Assembly (NCBI GenBank): GCA_018674495.1
Contig: JABHAA010000063.1
Span: 1 to 64,000, forward strand
DNA: 64,000 nucleotides
From: Rhodospirillaceae bacterium
GTDB lineage: Bacteria; Pseudomonadota; Alphaproteobacteria; Rhodospirillales; UBA2165
Direction: 5' to 3'
The position numbers and the translations under genes were made by a program. Positions 26,401-34,505 of the stretch are shown here, in pieces; position 1 is the stretch's first letter, and every line of letters begins with the position of its first letter. The notes beneath the pieces are model-generated. The model ran no database searches and was not told the DNA's origin. It saw nothing but the letters and a program-made list of their open reading frames with translations.

Positions 26401-26912
26401 ACACCATGTATCCAACCGTATTCGCCGATTACGCCGCCGAACGGCGCGTCTATGGCAATGTCGCGCATGTGCCGAGCCGGGCCTTTTTCTACGGAATGGA
26501 CGCAGGCGACGAAATTTCCATCGAGATCGAGCGCGGCAAAACCCTGATCATCCGCTTCCTGGCCCTCGGCGAAGCCGACGAGAGCGGGATGCGCACCGTC
26601 TTTTTCGAGCTCAACGGGCAGCCGCGCTCGGTCCGCATCCAAGATATGGGCGCCGGCGCGGCGCTGCCGCCCAACCGCATCGCCAACGCATCCGACGGGT
26701 CCGAATTGGGCGCCCCGATGCCAGGAACGGTGGTCAGCGTGGTTGCGGAAGCCGGCCAAAAGGTATTGCGCGGCGACACGCTCCTCGCCATTGAAGCCAT
26801 GAAAATGGAAACTGCAGTCAGCGCCGAGCGCGATGGCACCATCACCGAGATGATCGCCGAGGTCGGCATGGAAGTGAACGCCAAGGATCTTTTGGTGGTG
26901 TTTTCCGAATGA
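23466..26912 (+). CDS. pyc: Pyruvate carboxylase
   Basis: The 1148-residue single-chain enzyme carboxylates pyruvate to oxaloacetate to refill the citric acid cycle. Domains in order are biotin carboxylase (about residues 1-450, with the ATP motif GGGGRGMR and NPRIQVEHTVTD), carboxyltransferase (about 530-810, TMRDAHQSLLATR and metal-ligand HFHTHDTSG), a regulatory/tetramerisation region, and a biotin carrier domain whose biotinyl lysine is K1113 in IEAMKMET. The full length matches the one-polypeptide alpha4 class. Its stop overlaps the start of a receiver-MBL gene (ATGA), so the two are almost certainly cotranscribed. Confidence 0.96.
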   Translation: MKKIRKLLVANRSEIAIRIMRAANELGIGTVAIYSQEDRFALHRFKADESYLIGAGKGPIEAYLDMDEIIGVAQNAGADAIHPGYGFLSENPGFADAVEAAGLNFIGPPGDVMRKLGSKIAARALAVEAGVPVMPATDPLPVGDGLEIARLADSIGYPVMVKATWGGGGRGMRVVETADALIENVEAASREAEAAFGNGEVYLEKLVANARHVEVQLLADGHGNVVHLFERDCTVQRRHQKVIERAPAAYLDDAGRQALCEAGLKIARAAGYRNAGTAEFLQSADTGDIYFIEVNPRIQVEHTVTDWVTGIDLVQAQIRIAEGAMIGNAESGVPAQEDIRLYGHAIQCRVTTEDPENNFTPDYGRLTAYRSAAGFGIRLDAGTAFSGALITRYYDSLLVKVTSWAPDAKTTAARMDRALREFRIRGVATNLRFLESVINHPKFLDADYTTNFIDQTPELFHFPVRRDRATRILNFLGQVIVNGNPEVKDRPLPAHVSTPVPPPAATDAPAPGTKQLLDELGPEGFAAWMLDQERTLITDTTMRDAHQSLLATRIRTYDITRIAPTYASQLPGMFSMECWGGATFDVAMRFLNECPWERLAELRKAMPNLLTQMLLRGSNGVGYTNYPDNVVRYFVQQSADAGMDLFRVFDSLNWTENMRVAMDAVLETGKLLEAAICYTGDISDPDRSKYDLKYYVTLARELKAAGAHILCIKDMAGLCKPAAAATLVKALKKETGLPIHFHTHDTSGIAAASVLAAIEAGADAVDAAMDSLSGLTSQPNLGAIAEALRNSPRDTLLDSAALRGISTYWEHVRNLYGGFEADFRSGASEVYTHEIPGGQYTNLRQQARSMGIDARWPEVAATYAKVNEMFGDIIKVTPTSKVVGDLTLMMITGGISPEDILSPDKEIAFPDSVVSFFRGDIGQPHGGFPTQLQKKVLKGAAPLSVRPGAEMADVDLAATKVEAEHKIGRKISDQELSSYTMYPTVFADYAAERRVYGNVAHVPSRAFFYGMDAGDEISIEIERGKTLIIRFLALGEADESGMRTVFFELNGQPRSVRIQDMGAGAALPPNRIANASDGSELGAPMPGTVVSVVAEAGQKVLRGDTLLAIEAMKMETAVSAERDGTITEMIAEVGMEVNAKDLLVVFSE

Positions 26913-28147
26913 ACGACCGTTCCGCCAAGCGCTATAAAATCATGCTGATCGATGACGATCCGTTGATGATCGCATTGGAAACAACGCTGCTCGAAGCGGC
27001 CGGCCATGACATGACGGCGCTGCAATCCACCGAAGACGCCTTACCCAAAATCAAAAGCCAGGCGCCCGATTGCGTACTTATCGACGTCATGATGCCGGGC
27101 ATCGACGGCATGCAGCTTCTCAAACAGATCCGCGACGATCCCGGGCTATCGGCCATCAAGGTGATTATGGTTTCGGCCAAGACATTTGAATATGATCAGC
27201 GGGCCGCCATGCAATTGGGCGCCGACAGCTTCATCACCAAACCCATCGACGCCGACAGCTTTGCCGGATCGATCGAAGACATATTGGCCGACCAGATGCA
27301 GATAAATTTTTGGGGCGTGCGCGGCACCCTGCCGGTCAGTGGCCAGCGATCACTACGCTATGGCGGCAACACCTCTTGTGTGAGTCTGGATTTCCCGCGC
27401 GGCCAGAATTTCATTTTCGATGCTGGTTCCGGCATCAAGGAATTGTCGAACGCTTTGATGGCGGCGCCGAAAAAAATGAATGCCAAGATATTCATCTCCC
27501 ATCCCCATTGGGATCACATTAACGCCCTGCCCTTTTTCGTGCCGCTCTATATTCCCGGCAACGAATTCGAAGTGCTGGGCGCGGCGCACGCGCACATCAC
27601 CATGCGCGAATTGATCGCCGCCCAGATGGAAGATGTATATTTTCCAATCACCATGACGGAATTCGGGGCGCGCATTTATTTCCGCGATCTCAACGAGGAT
27701 TCGTACGAAATTGACGGTATATCGGTCAAAACCATGCGGCTTAGCCATCCCGGCAACTGCCTGGGTTACCGCATCGACTATGGCGACCGTTCGTTCTGTT
27801 ATGTCACCGACAACGAATTGTTCCTGCCCGGCGATGCTAGTCACAATGCGCATTACGTAAAGACCCTGACCGATTTCGTTGCCGGCGCCGATATGTTGAT
27901 TACCGATGCCACCTACACGGACGAAGAATATAAAAGCAAAATCGGCTGGGGTCATTCCTGCATCAGCCAGGTAGTCAATCTGGCTCACGAAGCGGCAGTG
28001 AAAACCCTCTATCTGTTCCACCACGATCCCGATCAGAACGACGATGCCATCGACGCCAAGCACGCGGCCGCCGAAGCACTGTTGGACGAGCTAGAATCCA
28101 CGACCAAATTGGTCACCCCCGTCGAGACCCTTTCAGTCAAAATTTAA
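26909..28147 (+). CDS. Response regulator receiver-metallo-beta-lactamase fusion
   Basis: The 412-residue protein joins a CheY-like receiver (about residues 9-126, phospho-Asp D59 in LIDVMMPG, acid pocket DDD at 15-17, K111) to a metallo-beta-lactamase-fold hydrolase (about 131-400). The MBL part opens with NFWGVRGTLP and RYGGNTSC and carries the metal motif SHPHWDH (H198, H200, D202, H203), then HPGNCLGYR and later HDP metal-ligand regions. Members with this opening are phosphodiesterase- or RNase Z-like hydrolases. Phosphorylation of the receiver probably gates the hydrolase. It overlaps pyc by four bases and no cognate kinase is adjacent. The substrate (cyclic nucleotide, RNA, other) is unknown. 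Its stop lies 3 bases before an inverted-repeat element. Confidence 0.8.
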   Translation: MNDRSAKRYKIMLIDDDPLMIALETTLLEAAGHDMTALQSTEDALPKIKSQAPDCVLIDVMMPGIDGMQLLKQIRDDPGLSAIKVIMVSAKTFEYDQRAAMQLGADSFITKPIDADSFAGSIEDILADQMQINFWGVRGTLPVSGQRSLRYGGNTSCVSLDFPRGQNFIFDAGSGIKELSNALMAAPKKMNAKIFISHPHWDHINALPFFVPLYIPGNEFEVLGAAHAHITMRELIAAQMEDVYFPITMTEFGARIYFRDLNEDSYEIDGISVKTMRLSHPGNCLGYRIDYGDRSFCYVTDNELFLPGDASHNAHYVKTLTDFVAGADMLITDATYTDEEYKSKIGWGHSCISQVVNLAHEAAVKTLYLFHHDPDQNDDAIDAKHAAAEALLDELESTTKLVTPVETLSVKI

Positions 28148-28150
28148 GTT

Positions 28151-28416
28151 AGAGCGGGTCCGGACAAATTTGAATCAATTTGATGGGAACAAATCGGTTT
28201 TCCGGGTAGGCGCGGTGCGCCGCGCGATGCCTTTGCATCGGGCAAGGGCCGGGGCGCCCCCGGGGAGCCGATTTGGCCCACCGGAGGCCGGGTGCTTTTG
28301 ACCCGTCGACATCGTCGCACATCTTTGCCGATGCAATGCATCGCCATGCGACATGCTCCTCGCCACGGGGCAAAATCATCCCGGTCAAATGGTTCAAATT
28401 TGTCCGGACCCGCTCT
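28151..28416. mobile_element. MITE-like element with 32/33-base terminal inverted repeats
   Basis: The left end (28151-28183) begins AGAGCGGGTCCGGACAAATT and continues TGAATCAATTTGA. The right end (28385-28416) is its inverse with one mismatch and one missing base. The ends enclose about 200 bases with no supported gene. Flanks show TTA on the left and TTTA on the right, compatible with a short target duplication. Size, long terminal repeats and lack of a transposase fit a miniature inverted-repeat transposable element or a BIME-like intergenic repeat. The right end lies inside the amidase reading frame and supplies its final codons and stop. Confidence 0.7.
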
Positions 28417-29821
28417 TTAGCATCGGCGGAGAGCCCAAACGCTCGGCGCAAGTGCCCAGAACCCGCTCGGCTGCGACGGCGGCGCGAAGCAGCCGTTCCT
28501 CGGCGCCGCCGGGCGCCGTGAACTGAAGCCCCACCGGCATGTTTTCTCCGTCCAGCCCGGCGGGCAGCGATATGGAGCACTGCTGGAAGAAATTCGCTGG
28601 GCAGGTATTGCGAGCCAGAATGACCGGCGGCGTATTGGTTGCCGGCGGCGGCGGATCGATAACCGGCGGGGTCACACAAAGGGTTGGCGCCACCAGCACA
28701 TCGATGGCCGGGAACGCCGCCTGACGGCGCGCCACCAAATCCTCCAGCCAGCGTTCGCGCCTGATCAGATCGACGGCGGAATGATGGCGCGACCCTTCCA
28801 GCCGCGCCCTGAGCGCGGGGTCGACCTGATCGATCCAGCCTGGGAGCTCTTCCTCCAGGAACACCAGCAATTCAACATTGAGCATTTCACCGCGCATGAC
28901 CGCTTCCAGCAGCTCGGCCGTTTCCGGCGACGGCGCATCAACGACGCGGGCGCCGGCTTTTTCCAATTCGGCCACCGCCCCATGCACGGCTTCGGCCACG
29001 CCGGGATCGCAACCATCCCAATAGCTGGCATCGCCGATACCGATGGTGAGGCCCGAAATATCAGAATCATCCATGGATTTCAAAAATGCTGCCGGATTGG
29101 CCTTGTGCGCGGGATCGAGGGCGGCAAAAACAAATGCGGCATCTGCGGCGGTGCGAGTTAATGGACCAGGCGTATCCTGTCTGGCCCGCAAGGGAACGAT
29201 GCCGGCGTTAGACCAGCGATGGGCGCTTATTTTGAGCCCTACGGTGCCGGTGGTGGACGCCGGGATGCGCACCGAGCCCATGGTGTCGGAGCCAAAAGCG
29301 GCGACCGCCGAGCCTTCCCATAGGCTGACCCCGGCGCCGGCCGACGAGCCGCCCGGCGAGCGCCCCACTTCGGCGTCCCACGGGTTTCTGGGCGCTCCCC
29401 AATGGATGTTGGTGCCAAGCCCGCCGGCGGCAAACTCCACCGTATGGGTCTTGCCAGTGATGACGCCAAGCTGCGCCTTGATGCCTTGCACCACCGGGCC
29501 CTCGGCTTCCCATTTTTCCGGTAATGGCTTGCCCGAGCCGGCAAAGGTGGGAAATCCCTGGATGCCGTACAAATCCTTGATTGATATGGGCAGGCCTTGC
29601 AGCGGCCCAAGATCGGAGCCGGCAGCAAGCGCGGCATCGGCGGCGGCGGCCATCTTGCGCGGCACGTCCGCATTCCATGTAAGGTAGGCATTAAACGTCT
29701 CGCCGACGGCCTCATGGCGGGCAATAGCCGCCTCGGCCAGATCAGCGGCGCTGACGGCGCCATCGCGCAAGGAACCCGCGATTTCAGTGAGGGGTTTGTT
29801 TAGGATATCGGATGCGTTCAT
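28394..29821 (-). CDS. Amidase signature family protein (C-terminus supplied by repeat)
   Basis: The 475-residue amidase hydrolyses an amide or ester bond through a Ser-cisSer-Lys triad: K82 in PISIKDLYG, the cis-Ser in RSPGGSSAGAG (about 159) and nucleophile S183 in FGSDTMGSVRIPA. The usual form of the last motif is G-T/S-D-T-G-G-S, so the M at 181 in place of the first G is a variant. The last residues (SGSGQI) and the TGA stop are encoded by the inverted-repeat element at 28151-28416, so the native C-terminus has probably been changed. It is monocistronic as seen. The substrate is unknown; glutamyl-tRNA amidotransferase (GatA) function is unlikely because gatB/gatC are not adjacent. Confidence 0.82.
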   Translation of the reverse strand: MNASDILNKPLTEIAGSLRDGAVSAADLAEAAIARHEAVGETFNAYLTWNADVPRKMAAAADAALAAGSDLGPLQGLPISIKDLYGIQGFPTFAGSGKPLPEKWEAEGPVVQGIKAQLGVITGKTHTVEFAAGGLGTNIHWGAPRNPWDAEVGRSPGGSSAGAGVSLWEGSAVAAFGSDTMGSVRIPASTTGTVGLKISAHRWSNAGIVPLRARQDTPGPLTRTAADAAFVFAALDPAHKANPAAFLKSMDDSDISGLTIGIGDASYWDGCDPGVAEAVHGAVAELEKAGARVVDAPSPETAELLEAVMRGEMLNVELLVFLEEELPGWIDQVDPALRARLEGSRHHSAVDLIRRERWLEDLVARRQAAFPAIDVLVAPTLCVTPPVIDPPPPATNTPPVILARNTCPANFFQQCSISLPAGLDGENMPVGLQFTAPGGAEERLLRAAVAAERVLGTCAERLGSPPMLKSGSGQI

Positions 29822-29846
29822 GAATGAGCTAGGCGTAGCCTTCCAC

Positions 29847-30851
29847 TTAGTTAAAGCAGGTTACCAGTACGGTGTACTGTTTTGCATCTCGGTATAAGTT
29901 GACACTATGCCTTGGCGCCCCATGCCCAACTCGCTGAAAATTGACATCGTGCGTCTCAAGGAATCTGGCCACGGCCTCTGATTTAATCGCAAAATTAAAT
30001 CCCTCGACCCCCTTTTTTATAATCTTCCTGACGGCAACACCGATCAGATTCCCCGCTTGATCAATAACCGGCCCGCCGCTGTTGCCTTTGTTTATAGCGG
30101 CATCGGTTTGAAACGCGGATGAGTTGTTGCCCAACCCCACCGTCGCAACGATGACGCCCGTATTGATTTTTAGTTGTGAAGAATAGTGTTCACCTGCTGG
30201 AAACCCAATCACATTGGTTTTCATGCCTGGCTCCAAACGCGCCAGGTTCAAAGGGACAAAACTCCTCGACTGACCAGGATCGTTTGCCGCTGAATTAAAT
30301 CCATCATCGGCCGGAGCGCCGCCAAAACTCCGCGCCGGCGTACTTTCAAATAAGTCGCGGGACCGGCTATTGCCACTTTCGAACAGATTGCTAGACTGCT
30401 CGCCTTGCGTCCGGTCCGCCTCTTCAATACGGGATGAGAATGCCCGATCCCGGGATTCATACTCATCGAGCCTACGGGAGTAGCCTCTGCGCACAGAGCG
30501 CGCCGATGGTTTATTTGATTTGGAGCCCAGCTTTACGACAGCGAGATCCATTTTTCTATCGCGGGCAACAATCTTGACACGGCCATTGTGGCCAGCGCCT
30601 TTGACCGAAACACCACGGCATACCTTCTCGCCGACGACGCGCCCTTGCCGATTTCGAACATCCATGGTCACAACATGGTTATTTGTGATGATGTACCCGT
30701 CTGGAGAAACGGCAAATCCTGACCCTGTGCTTATTGGCTGCAATGCTTCGGCGGGATACCCAGTTGCGAAGAGCGTCGCCCCGACGATCACCGCGATCAT
30801 CAACACTTTGCTTGATACTCCGAACTTGCCGGTATCCCGCACAATTTTCAT
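29847..30851 (-). CDS. Trypsin-like (S1/HtrA-type) serine protease with long insertion
   Basis: The 334-residue protein has a signal or membrane anchor (VLMIAVIVGATLFATGYP) and a chymotrypsin-fold core with the triad H59 (ITNNHVV), D102 (MDLAVVKL) and S258 (NKGNSGGPV). It is therefore predicted to be an active periplasmic protease. Between Asp and the second barrel lies a polar insertion (about residues 111-200) rich in Ser, Arg and Glu, with repeated LFES motifs (SSNLFESG, RDLFESTP). There is no PDZ domain. GTG/ATG choice is uncertain; ATG 30849-30851 is preferred, and an ATG at 30881 would add ten residues. The role in stress or signalling is unknown. Confidence 0.75.
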   Translation of the reverse strand: MKIVRDTGKFGVSSKVLMIAVIVGATLFATGYPAEALQPISTGSGFAVSPDGYIITNNHVVTMDVRNRQGRVVGEKVCRGVSVKGAGHNGRVKIVARDRKMDLAVVKLGSKSNKPSARSVRRGYSRRLDEYESRDRAFSSRIEEADRTQGEQSSNLFESGNSRSRDLFESTPARSFGGAPADDGFNSAANDPGQSRSFVPLNLARLEPGMKTNVIGFPAGEHYSSQLKINTGVIVATVGLGNNSSAFQTDAAINKGNSGGPVIDQAGNLIGVAVRKIIKKGVEGFNFAIKSEAVARFLETHDVNFQRVGHGAPRHSVNLYRDAKQYTVLVTCFN

Positions 30852-30958
30852 GTTCGTCGCCTCGCCTAACTGGAATTTCATTATTACTGCCAGCGATAAT
30901 ACATTTGGTAGCGAAATTATTCAACAATCGGGCGCTGCCGACGCACCCCAGACGAGCA

Positions 30959-30990
30959 ACGCCCCCGCGGGCAGGCACTCGCGGGGGCGT
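30959..30990 (-). terminator. GC-rich stem-loop after the 31010 gene
   Basis: ACGCCCCCGCG (30959-30969) and CGCGGGGGCGT (30980-30990) form a perfect 11-base stem around a ten-base loop. It lies 20 bases after the stop of the gene at 31010-31888 and before the protease gene on the same strand. It lacks a U run, so it may be a pause or stability element rather than a full terminator. Confidence 0.5.
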
Positions 30991-31009
30991 CTCCTCCATC
31001 CCGGTGAAC

Positions 31010-31888
31010 TTAGGATGTGCTGCAGTTTATCCTTGAATCATAGGCAAAGCCGCGCTTCGCCCAGGTCGGATCGAGCCATAATCCGACTTCGCCCGCGGCG
31101 GATTTGCCGCCCTGGCGGGCCTTGAAAGTCATTTGCTGGGAATTGGCGAGGCGCACGCGCCGTTCAGACAATTTGGCGCTGCCTTCCTTGAGGTAAATGC
31201 CAATGGTGCCGGTGCGCGGCCATTTGTCGCCCAAATTTGTGACCTGGAATACAGGCGTCCGCCGATCACAGCGGGCGACGATTTCCACATTCAATTTTTG
31301 TTCGTCGATTTCGGAAACCAGGACGCGGCGGTCATTATTTCTGGCTGCGGGCCTGGCCGAAACAGGGGTAAAGACTTTCGGGCGCTGGCCAAGATCATCG
31401 GCACCGGCACTCCCGGTGGCGCCCGATGGGCCCGATGCCGCCGCCAGACGACCGCCAAACCGGGTCTTCAGGCATTCGGTCACCCGGATGCGGCGCTCGA
31501 TGTCGGAAATATGGGCAGCCAGGACCGGACCCTTTAGCTGTAAACCCTTTGAGCGCACCACGGCAATGCCGTCTTCTTCGAGAATGCGCTGCATCTTGCG
31601 CTGGTAGTTGACCCAGCGTTTGATGTAGGAATCCCAGGCGCCGTTGTAGCGTTCATCGATGAATTTGACGATTTTCCGGTGGCTGGTATTCCACCAGACA
31701 ACGCGCGGCAACGAGGGGCACCCCTCGGCATAGGCGGCATCAATCTTTTGCTGGTTGTAGCTGGGTTCTGAAAGGTTCGGCGCATAGCCGGCCTCGGCGC
31801 CGCCCGCCGGCGCCGCCAAAAATTGCATGACCCCGCCGGCGATCAACGCGACGCGCAATGAATGGGTCCAATTCCCTGATGCAAGCAT
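31010..31888 (-). CDS. Exported protein of unknown function
   Basis: The 292-residue protein has a signal peptide-like start (LRVALIAGGVMQFLAAPAGGA) and a mature part of three segments: a charged N-terminal domain (about residues 40-140) with PRVVWWNTSHRKIVKFID and QRKMQRILEEDG, a low-complexity Ala/Ser/Gly linker (about 147-165), and a C-terminal beta-rich domain (about 190-290) ending in LWLDPTWAKRGFAYDSRINC with several Cys. It resembles periplasmic binding or scaffold proteins, but no family was recognised. ATG 31888 follows GGGAGC. It is monocistronic, ending in a GC-rich stem-loop. Confidence 0.55.
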   Translation of the reverse strand: MLASGNWTHSLRVALIAGGVMQFLAAPAGGAEAGYAPNLSEPSYNQQKIDAAYAEGCPSLPRVVWWNTSHRKIVKFIDERYNGAWDSYIKRWVNYQRKMQRILEEDGIAVVRSKGLQLKGPVLAAHISDIERRIRVTECLKTRFGGRLAAASGPSGATGSAGADDLGQRPKVFTPVSARPAARNNDRRVLVSEIDEQKLNVEIVARCDRRTPVFQVTNLGDKWPRTGTIGIYLKEGSAKLSERRVRLANSQQMTFKARQGGKSAAGEVGLWLDPTWAKRGFAYDSRINCSTS

Positions 31889-32445
31889 TTGCAGCTCCCT
31901 TACTCCACGCATGGAGTAAAAAAATTCGTAACAAACACTCACGCCCAATTAGAAGTGCCGTACCTGCGTCGCCCGGTCTCGGGAAAAACCCGGCCGGCGG
32001 TCCTACTCTGGGATCGGGTGCCAATTTTTATAAGGACGGCACCACGTCCGCGGACGGCTTCAAGACAACTCCGGTATGATCGAAGAACGTTAAGGCGAGG
32101 TTAACGTTGCAAGTTCCCGATAGCACCAGGCCACGGACATGGATTGGACACTAATTCTAGGGGATTGGAGAGGATAAACATCAACATTTAGTGGGTGGCG
32201 GGGATGCAATATTCCAATAATTTTGGATGCCTGGCCGGCCAAAAGGTTAATTTCTCTAAAACCATGCCGAATCAGCCAATCGATTCGCGCGGCTCTACCG
32301 GCAATCGCTCTCGTTGCCCATGGACCGCAATGCCGGTCGGGACACCCTGTCCTGCCGCTGCCGCCCACTTGACCTGACACCCGCCATGGCGGATATAGGA
32401 ACCATTGGAAGCCAAACAAATTCCCGCCAACCGGAGGATCCCATC
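31889..32445. other. Intergenic region without recognised gene
   Basis: This 557-base region lies between divergent genes (exported protein leftward, aldo/keto reductase rightward). It contains a small inverted repeat, GGTGCC at 32017-32022 and GGCACC at 32038-32043, possibly an operator. The ribosome site GGAGG at 32433-32437 belongs to the reductase. An upstream in-frame extension of that gene from 32314 has no family match. No RNA gene was seen. Confidence 0.4.
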
Positions 32446-33456
32446 ATGGAATACCGTTATATCGGCAACAGCGGTCTGCGCGTATCCGAATTGTGTCTCG
32501 GAACAATGAATTTCGGCGCCACCACCTCGGAAGCGGTGGCCCGCAAGATGGTCAATTCGGCCAAGGATGCGGGCGTCAACTTTATCGACACGGCGGACGC
32601 CTATGTAAATGGCGAATCGGAAATAATCACCGGCAAATTGATCCGCAAAGATCGCGCCGAGTGGGTCCTAGCGACCAAAGTCGGCCAGCAGGACGGCACG
32701 CCTCAGCGTAAGCGCGGTCTGTCCAGAAAATGGATGATGGAAGCCATCGATGACAGCCTCAAGCGCCTCGGCACCGATTATGTGGATATCTACTACATGC
32801 ATCATGTGGATTGGGACACGCCGCTGGAAGAAAGCATCGCCGCCATCGGCGATATCATTGCGGCGGGCAAGGCGCATAGCTGGGGCTTCTCCAACCATCT
32901 CGGCTGGCAGGTGGGTGAAATGGCGCATCTCTGCGATCAATTAGGAGCGCCGCGTCCGATCATCAGCCAGCCGCACTACAATCTGGTTATGCGCGGGCCC
33001 GAGAACGATCTGTTGCCGGCCTGCGAATATTACGGCGTTGGCGTGTTTCCCTATTCGCCCCTGGCGCGCGGCGTGTTGACGGGCAAGTACACGCAAACCG
33101 GCAAGCCGCCGTCGAACAGCCGCGCCGGGCGCGGCGATGCCAGCATTATTGGCCGCGATATGCGCAAAGAAACCTTCCAGGCCGTCGAGAAGATCAAAAA
33201 GCATGTGGCCAAGCGGGGTATGACGCCGGGCGATTTCGCCATTCGCTGGGTCCTGAACAACGAGTTGATCACCGGCGTGGTGGCTGGGCCCAGAACGCTG
33301 GCCCAATGGAAAGACTATCTCGGCGCCTTGAAGCACGAATTCACCGAAGAAGACGAAAATTTCGTCGACACGCTGGTGGCGCCGGGTCATGCATCGACGC
33401 CGGGCTTCACCTGGTCCCGCTATGCGGTTCGCGGGCGCAAATCGCGCAGCGCCTGA
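32446..33456 (+). CDS. Aldo/keto reductase
   Basis: The 336-residue (alpha/beta)8-barrel NADPH oxidoreductase has the family opening GNSGLRVSELCLGTMNFG, the catalytic D-Y-K-H set (D in FIDTADAYVNG, Y in the same motif, K in ATKVG, H in YYMHHVDW) and a C-terminal NADPH-binding segment with the R-R of KDYLGALKHEF. It reduces aldehydes or ketones; the class resembles YajO/Tas-type reductases acting on a broad range. ATG 32446 follows CCGGAGGA. A TPR gene follows 33 bases later and may share its transcript. The substrate is unknown. Confidence 0.85.
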   Translation: MEYRYIGNSGLRVSELCLGTMNFGATTSEAVARKMVNSAKDAGVNFIDTADAYVNGESEIITGKLIRKDRAEWVLATKVGQQDGTPQRKRGLSRKWMMEAIDDSLKRLGTDYVDIYYMHHVDWDTPLEESIAAIGDIIAAGKAHSWGFSNHLGWQVGEMAHLCDQLGAPRPIISQPHYNLVMRGPENDLLPACEYYGVGVFPYSPLARGVLTGKYTQTGKPPSNSRAGRGDASIIGRDMRKETFQAVEKIKKHVAKRGMTPGDFAIRWVLNNELITGVVAGPRTLAQWKDYLGALKHEFTEEDENFVDTLVAPGHASTPGFTWSRYAVRGRKSRSA

Positions 33457-33489
33457 GCGGGCCTGGATTGGTTGAGGAGAGAATAGTCT

Positions 33490-34494
33490 ATGGACGGCTC
33501 GCAAACGCCCCTCGAAGAAGGCTATGAGCATCACCGCGCCGGGCGCCTGAAAGAGGCGCACGAGGTCTATAAAGTGGTGGTCGCGGGCGAGCCGGAAAAC
33601 GCCGCCGCGCACTATCTGCTAGGCACTCTATACATGCAGGGCGGCGATAAAAAATTGGCGGTCGATCTGTTAGCAAAGGCGCTCCACCTGGACGAAGACA
33701 ACAACGAATATCGCTGCAATCTGGGCACCGCGTTGTTGCAGGCTGGGCGCATGGAAGAAGGCATCCAGACGCTTAAACAAACGCTGGAAGCCGAGCCCGA
33801 TCATTTGCTGGCGCACACCAATCTGGCGCACGCCTATGCGGAAGCCGGCGACACCCAGTCGGCAGAAAGCCACCTCAAGGCGATCATCCGGGGCGATTCC
33901 CGCAACGCCCGCGCCTATGGCGATATGGGCGTCATCATGGCGAAAAGCGGCAACTTCGAGAGGGCCATCGAAAACTTCCGGCGCGCTCTCGATCTACAGC
34001 CGGGTGATCCGGATTTTCAGATCAACCTGGCCAACGCGCTCTTGGAAACCGGCGATTTCGACGGCGCCATCGCCCGTTATGAACGGCTCCTCGAACAGGG
34101 ACCGAGAAGCGTCCTGGCTCGCTTTTATTTGGGGCTCACCCACCAGCGCAAAGGCGACCATGACGAGGCCATCGCCCAATTTCGCCAAGCCACCGAGATC
34201 AGCCCCGAATTCGCCGAGGCCCGCGTCAATCTGGTTTCGGCTCTCATCCAAACCGGCCGCACAAAATTGGCGGAGACCGAGGCCCGCGAAGGCGTCCGCC
34301 AGACACCGGACAACGCGCTCGCCCACACGGCCCTCGCGGGCGTGCTGCTGCGCACCGAAAAGTCGGGCGAAGCGCTGGAGGCGGCAGACCGCGCCCTTAG
34401 CCTCGATCCCGGGATGGAGAAGGCCGCCGACATTCGCGCCGAAGCATTGGACGAGGTTGAAGCCGCCGAGGCGGCAAAGCCCGGCGCTGAATAG
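33490..34494 (+). CDS. Tetratricopeptide repeat protein
   Basis: The 334-residue protein consists of about nine tetratricopeptide repeats (34-residue helical pairs) from residue 10 to about 320, for example AHYLLGTLYMQGGDKKLAVD and AYGDMGVIMAKSGNFERAIE. There is no signal peptide, so it acts in the cytoplasm as a protein-protein scaffold. It is followed by a bicupin gene 11 bases later and preceded by an aldo/keto reductase, but a shared function cannot be deduced. The start is supported by GGAGAG upstream. Confidence 0.8.
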   Translation: MDGSQTPLEEGYEHHRAGRLKEAHEVYKVVVAGEPENAAAHYLLGTLYMQGGDKKLAVDLLAKALHLDEDNNEYRCNLGTALLQAGRMEEGIQTLKQTLEAEPDHLLAHTNLAHAYAEAGDTQSAESHLKAIIRGDSRNARAYGDMGVIMAKSGNFERAIENFRRALDLQPGDPDFQINLANALLETGDFDGAIARYERLLEQGPRSVLARFYLGLTHQRKGDHDEAIAQFRQATEISPEFAEARVNLVSALIQTGRTKLAETEAREGVRQTPDNALAHTALAGVLLRTEKSGEALEAADRALSLDPGMEKAADIRAEALDEVEAAEAAKPGAE

Positions 34495-34505
34495 GGAGCC
34501 GGCCC

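Noticed and set aside
32314..32445. N-terminal extension of the aldo/keto reductase
   Set aside because: No family match; GGAGGA lies just before ATG 32446.
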